A DNA stretch of 64,000 nucleotides from Lachnospiraceae bacterium (GTDB lineage: Bacteria; Bacillota; Clostridia; Lachnospirales; Lachnospiraceae): contig JALCRM010000008.1 in assembly GCA_022652545.1 (NCBI GenBank), positions 1 through 64,000 of the forward strand. The letters are read 5' to 3'. The notes below the pieces were generated by a model. It saw only the letters and a list, made by a program, of their open reading frames with translations. It did no database searches and was not told the origin of the DNA. Positions 59,883 through 64,000 of this stretch are shown here, piece by piece. Within the stretch, counting starts at the first letter, position 1, and the number at the start of each line of letters is the position of its first letter. A program made the translations under genes and the position numbers.

Positions 59883-60871
59883 AAGCAGATCTTGACCTGG
59901 GCGTATCGCTGTACGGCTTTACACAGCGTTTCGTGGAACGTGACGACTACGGATTTGAAGAAATGTTTCGCGGGCTGAATGCTCTCGGTATCCGCAAATT
60001 CGAACTGGTCGGTGCGCAGATGTTCCGCAGCTATCCGATCCCTTCCGACGAGGAAATAGCAGAGGTACTGGAACTGGCGGCAAAATATAACGTCGAACCT
60101 TTCAGCTACGGCGGCTATATCGATTTTGCCAAGCGTACGGACAGGGATCTTACGGACGAGGAAATGCTGCGCGAGATCACATACGATCTGATGACGGCTC
60201 ACAGGTTGGGCTGCAGGTATCTGCGCGAACCTGTGCCGGCAAGGCTGATGCCTGCCGCAGCGGCGATGGCGGAAAGGTATCAGGTCGCGATCGGCTATGA
60301 GATCCATGCGCCGCAGCGTCCGAGCGACCCGGATGTACAGGAACTGCTGCATGTTTTCGAAAAACTGGACAGCCCCTGGGTGGGCTTCGTGCCGGACTTC
60401 GGCTGCTATATCGAACGTCCGAACAAGCTGTCGGTCGACCGCTTTCTCGGCCTCGGCGCAAAGCCGGAAAACCTGCAGTACATCATCGACCACAGGTGGG
60501 ACGGCAGCACCGAAGCGGAGATGACCGCAAAGATGGCGGAAATGGGCGGCGGCGAAGCGGAGAAGATGGCGGTCAGCGAATGGTTCGGCTATCTTTCCTT
60601 TGCGCCGGCGGACCTCGACGGGTTTCGCACGGTCCTGCCCTTTGCCAGATATTTTCACGGAAAGTTCTACCATATCGGCGAGGACTGCGTCGAAACGACG
60701 ATCCCCTATGAAAAACTGATCCGTATGGCGGTGGAATCCGGTTTTGACGGCACGCTCATGATCGAATACGAGGGGCATACCTTCTATCTGGATGACGCGG
60801 AAGAACAGATCGCACGCCACATCAGGATGGAGAAGAGGATCCTCGCGGATCTGCAGGCAGAAAACCTATAA
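59879..60871 (+). CDS. C-deglycosylation enzyme alpha-subunit-like protein (xylose-isomerase-like TIM barrel)
   Basis: A 330-residue sugar-phosphate isomerase/epimerase-type TIM barrel. Metal-ligand candidates on successive strands are Glu141 (AIGYEIHAP), Asp173 (GFVPDFGCY), His265 (FYHIGED) and Glu296 (LMIEYEGH), matching the Glu-Asp-His-Glu set of the fold. Family knowledge: DgpB/DfgA-type subunits of this size bind a divalent metal and, with the DUF6379 partner, deglycosylate 3-oxo-C-glucosides by beta-elimination. The paired gene order strongly supports this function; other isomerase roles cannot be excluded by sequence alone. Confidence 0.8.
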   Translation: MKADLDLGVSLYGFTQRFVERDDYGFEEMFRGLNALGIRKFELVGAQMFRSYPIPSDEEIAEVLELAAKYNVEPFSYGGYIDFAKRTDRDLTDEEMLREITYDLMTAHRLGCRYLREPVPARLMPAAAAMAERYQVAIGYEIHAPQRPSDPDVQELLHVFEKLDSPWVGFVPDFGCYIERPNKLSVDRFLGLGAKPENLQYIIDHRWDGSTEAEMTAKMAEMGGGEAEKMAVSEWFGYLSFAPADLDGFRTVLPFARYFHGKFYHIGEDCVETTIPYEKLIRMAVESGFDGTLMIEYEGHTFYLDDAEEQIARHIRMEKRILADLQAENL

Positions 60872-60921
60872 GGTCAAAATTCGACAATCAAAAATGACTT
60901 CCTTTTGAACGCCGGCAAAAA

Positions 60922-61084
60922 AGCAGTCAGAAAAGCGGACTGCTGAGTGCAGGCGGAGGCGGAGTAGTGAAACGCGTATTTTGCTAAACTTGGTTTCGGT
61001 CAGGGGGACAGGGCACAACAGCGAAGGCGCCCTGCCTGGAATGAACGGTCCGCAGAGGACCGGAACCATGCAGCTTACAGCTGC
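60922..61084 (+). promoter_or_regulatory. Leader hairpins before the binding-protein gene
   Basis: AGCAGTC/GACTGCT (60922-60944), CGGTCC/GGACCG (61046-61062) and GCAGC-TTACA-GCTGC (61070-61084) precede the ribosome site AAGGAGG of the binding-protein gene. The last two mimic the hairpin-hairpin-SD order of the leader elements, though the sequence is different. Confidence 0.4.
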
Positions 61085-61107
61085 GGAAAGCAAAAAGGAG
61101 GAAGATC

Positions 61108-62790
61108 ATGAATCTGAAGAAGGTGACAGCACTGGCACTTGTCGGTGCAATGGCGCTTTCCCTTGCGGCATGCGGGAGCACAGGCACAACGGCTTCCACG
61201 GCAGCGACGGGAGCAGGTGCATCCGGATCGGCAGCCAGCGCGGCTGCGGCTGCGACGAGCTCCGATACGACGGGGACTGTCAGCGGCGCGAAAGGTGCAA
61301 ACCAGGATGCGGCCAATACGACGGCCACAGACGAAACACTTACCATCGGGCTGGCTTCCGAGCCGTCGGCGCTCTGGGGAGCTCCGGTCGGCAAGACTGA
61401 GAACGAGGCACAGATCATTTTCAGCGCACTGACGGACAGACTCGTCAAGGTCGACCATACCACCGGGGAAGTCAAACCGGATCTGGCTACTTCCTGGGAA
61501 TGGGTAGACAGCAAACACTGCAAATTCAATCTCCGCACGGATGTCACGATGACGGACGGCACGCCCCTTACGGCGGATGATGTCGTGTATTCGGTGAGCG
61601 TCTGGACCGGCGCTTCCGCAAATACCGACACCGGACGTTTCATCGATGCCGCGACGACCAAGGCAGACGACGACCACACCGTGACGATCGGTTTCAATAC
61701 CCCGGCACCGGACCTGCTTTCCATGCTGGACTGGAGCAATTTCGGCATCGTCAGTGAGGACGAGGTCAATGCGGCTGGCGGCGCGGAAGCCGCGGCCAAC
61801 AACCCGGTCCTGGGCTCCGGCAAGTACAAGTTCAAGGAATGGAAGCGCGGCCAGTCCATCACCCTGGAAAGAAACGATAACTACTGGGACAAGGACTGGA
61901 AGGGCTATTACAAGACGATCGTATTCACCTTCACCAGTGACGCAGCGGCACGTGCAATGGCGGTACAGTCCGGTGACAGCCAGGTGGCCTACGACATGCC
62001 GGTCAGCCAGGCTTCCACATATCTTGCAAGTACTGATGTCCAGACCGTCATGTACACATTCGGACAGGTGGGACACCTCTGGTACAACATGTCCGACGGA
62101 CACGACGCGACCCAGAACCAGAAGGTCCGCGAAGCCATCGACAAGGCGCTGGACTACGATGCGATCGCGCAGGTAGGTACCGCAGGGACAGGCAAGGCAG
62201 CGCTCGGTTATTTTGACACCGACAGCAAGTACTACAACCAGACATACACCGAGGACGAGAGAAAGGTGGACGTCGAGGGTGCCAAGGCACTTCTGAAGGA
62301 AGCAGGCTATGAAAGCGGCCTTGAACTTACCGCGATCGGCCTTCAGGATGTCGTTCCGGTCTACACGGTCATGCAGGAGAACCTGCGTGCGGTAGGCATC
62401 ACGCTCAATATCAAGACAACAGATACAGCGCAGTTCGTACAGGATGCTTTCGGCGGCAACTATGACATCATCGACGTAGGTGAACTTACGGATGCCAGAT
62501 ATCCTACCCTGCTTCCGTTCCTGAGAAGCGCCAACATCGCTTCCGGCTATGTCATCGGCGGTCCCAAGGCCACGACGGACGCTATCGATTCCGCCATCGA
62601 GACAGCCATTGAAGAGACCGATGAAGCAAAGGCCAAGGAAGAACTCGGCGCGATCGAGCAGACGATGAAGGAACAGACCATCGTGTCCAACCTTTATCCT
62701 GAAATGCACGCTTCGGTCATTGCCAAGGATCTGAAGGGCTACACCACGATCGAAAGAGGTTTCATGGATCCCACGAATTTCTATAAATAA
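61108..62790 (+). CDS. ABC transporter substrate-binding lipoprotein (family 5)
   Basis: A 560-residue paralogue of the protein at 9002. The signal peptide ends in the lipobox LSLAAC with Cys22 lipid-modified, followed by a long Ala/Ser/Thr/Gly-rich linker to about residue 75. The mature domain contains ETLTIGLASEPSALWG, DLATSWEWVDSKHC and the late EQTMKEQTIVSNLYPEMH. It delivers ligand to the permeases that follow, presumably the glycoside handled by the deglycosylase genes just upstream. AAGGAGG precedes the ATG. Confidence 0.9.
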   Translation: MNLKKVTALALVGAMALSLAACGSTGTTASTAATGAGASGSAASAAAAATSSDTTGTVSGAKGANQDAANTTATDETLTIGLASEPSALWGAPVGKTENEAQIIFSALTDRLVKVDHTTGEVKPDLATSWEWVDSKHCKFNLRTDVTMTDGTPLTADDVVYSVSVWTGASANTDTGRFIDAATTKADDDHTVTIGFNTPAPDLLSMLDWSNFGIVSEDEVNAAGGAEAAANNPVLGSGKYKFKEWKRGQSITLERNDNYWDKDWKGYYKTIVFTFTSDAAARAMAVQSGDSQVAYDMPVSQASTYLASTDVQTVMYTFGQVGHLWYNMSDGHDATQNQKVREAIDKALDYDAIAQVGTAGTGKAALGYFDTDSKYYNQTYTEDERKVDVEGAKALLKEAGYESGLELTAIGLQDVVPVYTVMQENLRAVGITLNIKTTDTAQFVQDAFGGNYDIIDVGELTDARYPTLLPFLRSANIASGYVIGGPKATTDAIDSAIETAIEETDEAKAKEELGAIEQTMKEQTIVSNLYPEMHASVIAKDLKGYTTIERGFMDPTNFYK

Positions 62791-62822
62791 AGCACAGTAA
62801 AGAGCGGATTTAAGGCAGCGGG

Positions 62823-62852
62823 GGCGCCATGGAGAGTATTCTTCATGGCGCC
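62823..62852 (+). promoter_or_regulatory. Stem-loop between binding-protein and permease genes
   Basis: GGCGCCATG (62823-62831) pairs perfectly with CATGGCGCC (62844-62852), with no T-run. It stands 33 bases after the binding-protein stop, the same place as the hairpin at 10698-10733 in the first importer operon. Confidence 0.65.
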
Positions 62853-62921
62853 ACGCCGCAAACAGGCACAACAGAGACAGAAGACACAGCAGGAAACAGG
62901 CAGCAAGACAGGAGATACCCC

Positions 62922-63896
62922 ATGGCAAAATACGTAATAAAGCGATTGCTTCTCCTTATTCCCATTCTGCTCGGCGTTTCGGCAATCATCTTTGTGCTGA
63001 AGACGCTGACGCCCGGTGACCCGGCACGGCAGATCCTCGGCAACGACGCGACGGAAGAGCAGATCTCAGCAAAACGCGAGGAACTGGGACTCAATGACCC
63101 GGTCATCGTCCAGTACGTCCGTTACGTAGGAAACATCGTGACGAGAGGCGATTTCGGAACGTCCTACCGGACGAATGAGCCTGTCCTCAGCGAGATCATA
63201 CCGAGACTGTGGACCAGCGCCAAGATCACTCTGGGTGCGGTGGCCATAGGAGCTATTCTGGGTATACTCCTCGGCATTCTTTCCGCCCTGCGCAAATATA
63301 CCTGGGTCGACTCCCTGGTGCTCGTTATTTCGATGTTTTTCCAGTCCGTCCCGGAATTTGTCGTCGGCCTCGTGCTGATCACCGTCTTTGCGGTCAAGCT
63401 CCACATTCTGCCGGCGGCAGGCATAGACACGCCGCTCGGCTATATCATGCCCATGCTCTGCATAGGGCTCTCCTCGGTCGCGAGCTATACGCGTATCACC
63501 CGATCCTCCATGCTGGAGGTGCTGAGTGAGGACTATATCCGCACGGCGAGGGCGAAGGGACAGACGGAAAAAAATATCACCTACCACCACGCACTGCGGA
63601 ACGCGATGATCCCGGTCGCGCAGAGCATCGGTACCAGCCTCGGCAACTCGATCGGCGGCGGCATGGTTCTCGAGACCGTGTTCAGTGTACCCGGCGTCGG
63701 CAAGTACATCGTGGATTCCATCAACCAGCGCAACTATCCGTCGGTACTCGGCGGTGCCCTGGTCATCGCGATCGTACTGACTGTCATCAATCTCCTTGTC
63801 GATCTGAGCTTTATCCTGATCGACCCGAGACTCAAGTCCACGATCATCTCCGGCGGTGCTTCAAAGCCGAAGAAGGCCAAAGTGGCGGAAGCATAG
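62922..63896 (+). CDS. ABC transporter permease, DppB/OppB type
   Basis: A 324-residue permease: MAKYVIKRLLLLIP start, TPGDPARQILG after the first helix, six predicted helices, and the EAA-loop region YIRTARAKGQTEKNITYHH. ATG 62922 has AGGAGA about seven bases upstream. The frame open upstream to 62829 runs through the stem-loop and is not used. It belongs to the second importer with the binding protein at 61108. Confidence 0.92.
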   Translation: MAKYVIKRLLLLIPILLGVSAIIFVLKTLTPGDPARQILGNDATEEQISAKREELGLNDPVIVQYVRYVGNIVTRGDFGTSYRTNEPVLSEIIPRLWTSAKITLGAVAIGAILGILLGILSALRKYTWVDSLVLVISMFFQSVPEFVVGLVLITVFAVKLHILPAAGIDTPLGYIMPMLCIGLSSVASYTRITRSSMLEVLSEDYIRTARAKGQTEKNITYHHALRNAMIPVAQSIGTSLGNSIGGGMVLETVFSVPGVGKYIVDSINQRNYPSVLGGALVIAIVLTVINLLVDLSFILIDPRLKSTIISGGASKPKKAKVAEA

Positions 63897-63912
63897 GGGA
63901 GGAAAACTGACT

Positions 63913-64000
63913 ATGTCCAAGATGCATACTCCCGCGATGGAGAAAATCGAAAAAAAGAACGCCAGAAGAAAGAAACCGCTTGTGGCCACACCGAGTTACG
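63913..64000 (+). CDS. ABC transporter permease, DppC type, N-terminal start (partial)
   Basis: The first 29 codons of a gene running off the right edge: a charged N-terminus MSKMHTPAMEKIEKKNARRK. It follows the DppB-like gene by 16 bases behind AGGGGAGG. The identity as the partner permease rests on gene order alone, since no membrane helix has been reached. Confidence 0.55.
   Translation, partial: MSKMHTPAMEKIEKKNARRKKPLVATPSY

Noticed and set aside
61075-62928. A 617-codon minus-strand frame
   Set aside because: Antisense to the binding-protein lipoprotein gene with its lipobox and SD; no family features.

Overview
The window reads as chromosomal DNA of an anaerobic, probably gut-dwelling Firmicute of the Lachnospiraceae type. 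The signs are ferredoxin, rubredoxin and flavodoxin redox proteins, a phosphate acyltransferase/butyrate kinase pair, a GPH sugar symporter, PRD- and AraC-type regulators, lipoprotein binding proteins and strong AGGAGG ribosome sites. Gene density is high. I see no rRNA, tRNA, CRISPR array or complete mobile element. The first ~23 kb look less GC-rich than most of what follows, and a short AT-rich patch lies near 54.5 kb.

Left part (1-23.4 kb): the tail of an ABC exporter ATPase; a redox operon with a flavodiiron-like/rubredoxin/NADH-reductase fusion lacking the diiron ligands, a fumarate/APS-reductase-like flavoprotein, a 2x[4Fe-4S] ferredoxin and a small membrane protein; a LysR gene; and a long forward operon (LysR, oligopeptide-type ABC importer, beta-propeller lactonase, alpha/beta hydrolase, type-B carboxylesterase). 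Two small membrane-protein genes follow, one resembling transmembrane terpene cyclases. A reverse AraC - GPH symporter - GH43 module ends this part.

Middle (23.6-53.7 kb): a second lactonase; malic enzyme and a lactate dehydrogenase gene broken by one in-frame TGA; an MBOAT/SGNH O-acylation pair; then a large redox and catabolic cluster. The cluster holds a fumarate-reductase-like flavoprotein, an NADPH-linked Fe-S oxidoreductase, a NuoF-like Fe-S protein that seems to lack FMN/NADH motifs, two paralogous flavodoxin-zinc-ribbon proteins, a PRD regulator, an FGGY kinase, a zinc alcohol dehydrogenase, a class II aldolase, a D-2-hydroxyacid dehydrogenase, an Old Yellow Enzyme, an MFS carrier, AcpS, a CocE-type hydrolase, phosphate acyltransferase, butyrate kinase and an atypical acyl carrier protein.

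Right part (53.7-64 kb): a small decayed patch (HTH protein, truncated nucleotidyltransferase, DUF4143 ATPase), then a Gfo/Idh/MocA oxidoreductase, a second type-B carboxylesterase, a DUF6379-type small protein plus a xylose-isomerase-like TIM-barrel protein, and a second oligopeptide-type ABC importer running off the end. The oxidoreductase + DUF6379 + TIM-barrel set matches the known bacterial C-glycoside deglycosylation enzymes in families, sizes and pairing. With the esterases, lactonases, ene-reductase and fumarate-reductase-like proteins, the simplest reading is an island for taking up and dismantling plant polyphenol (C-)glycosides and reducing the aglycones. This is inference.

Several repeated non-coding structures are notable: an SD-proximal multi-hairpin leader element in at least five copies (49.97-59.43 kb), a 65-70 bp hairpin repeat in three copies, a 31-bp tandem repeat, and a shared ATTCC-N5-GGAAT palindrome upstream of two operons.
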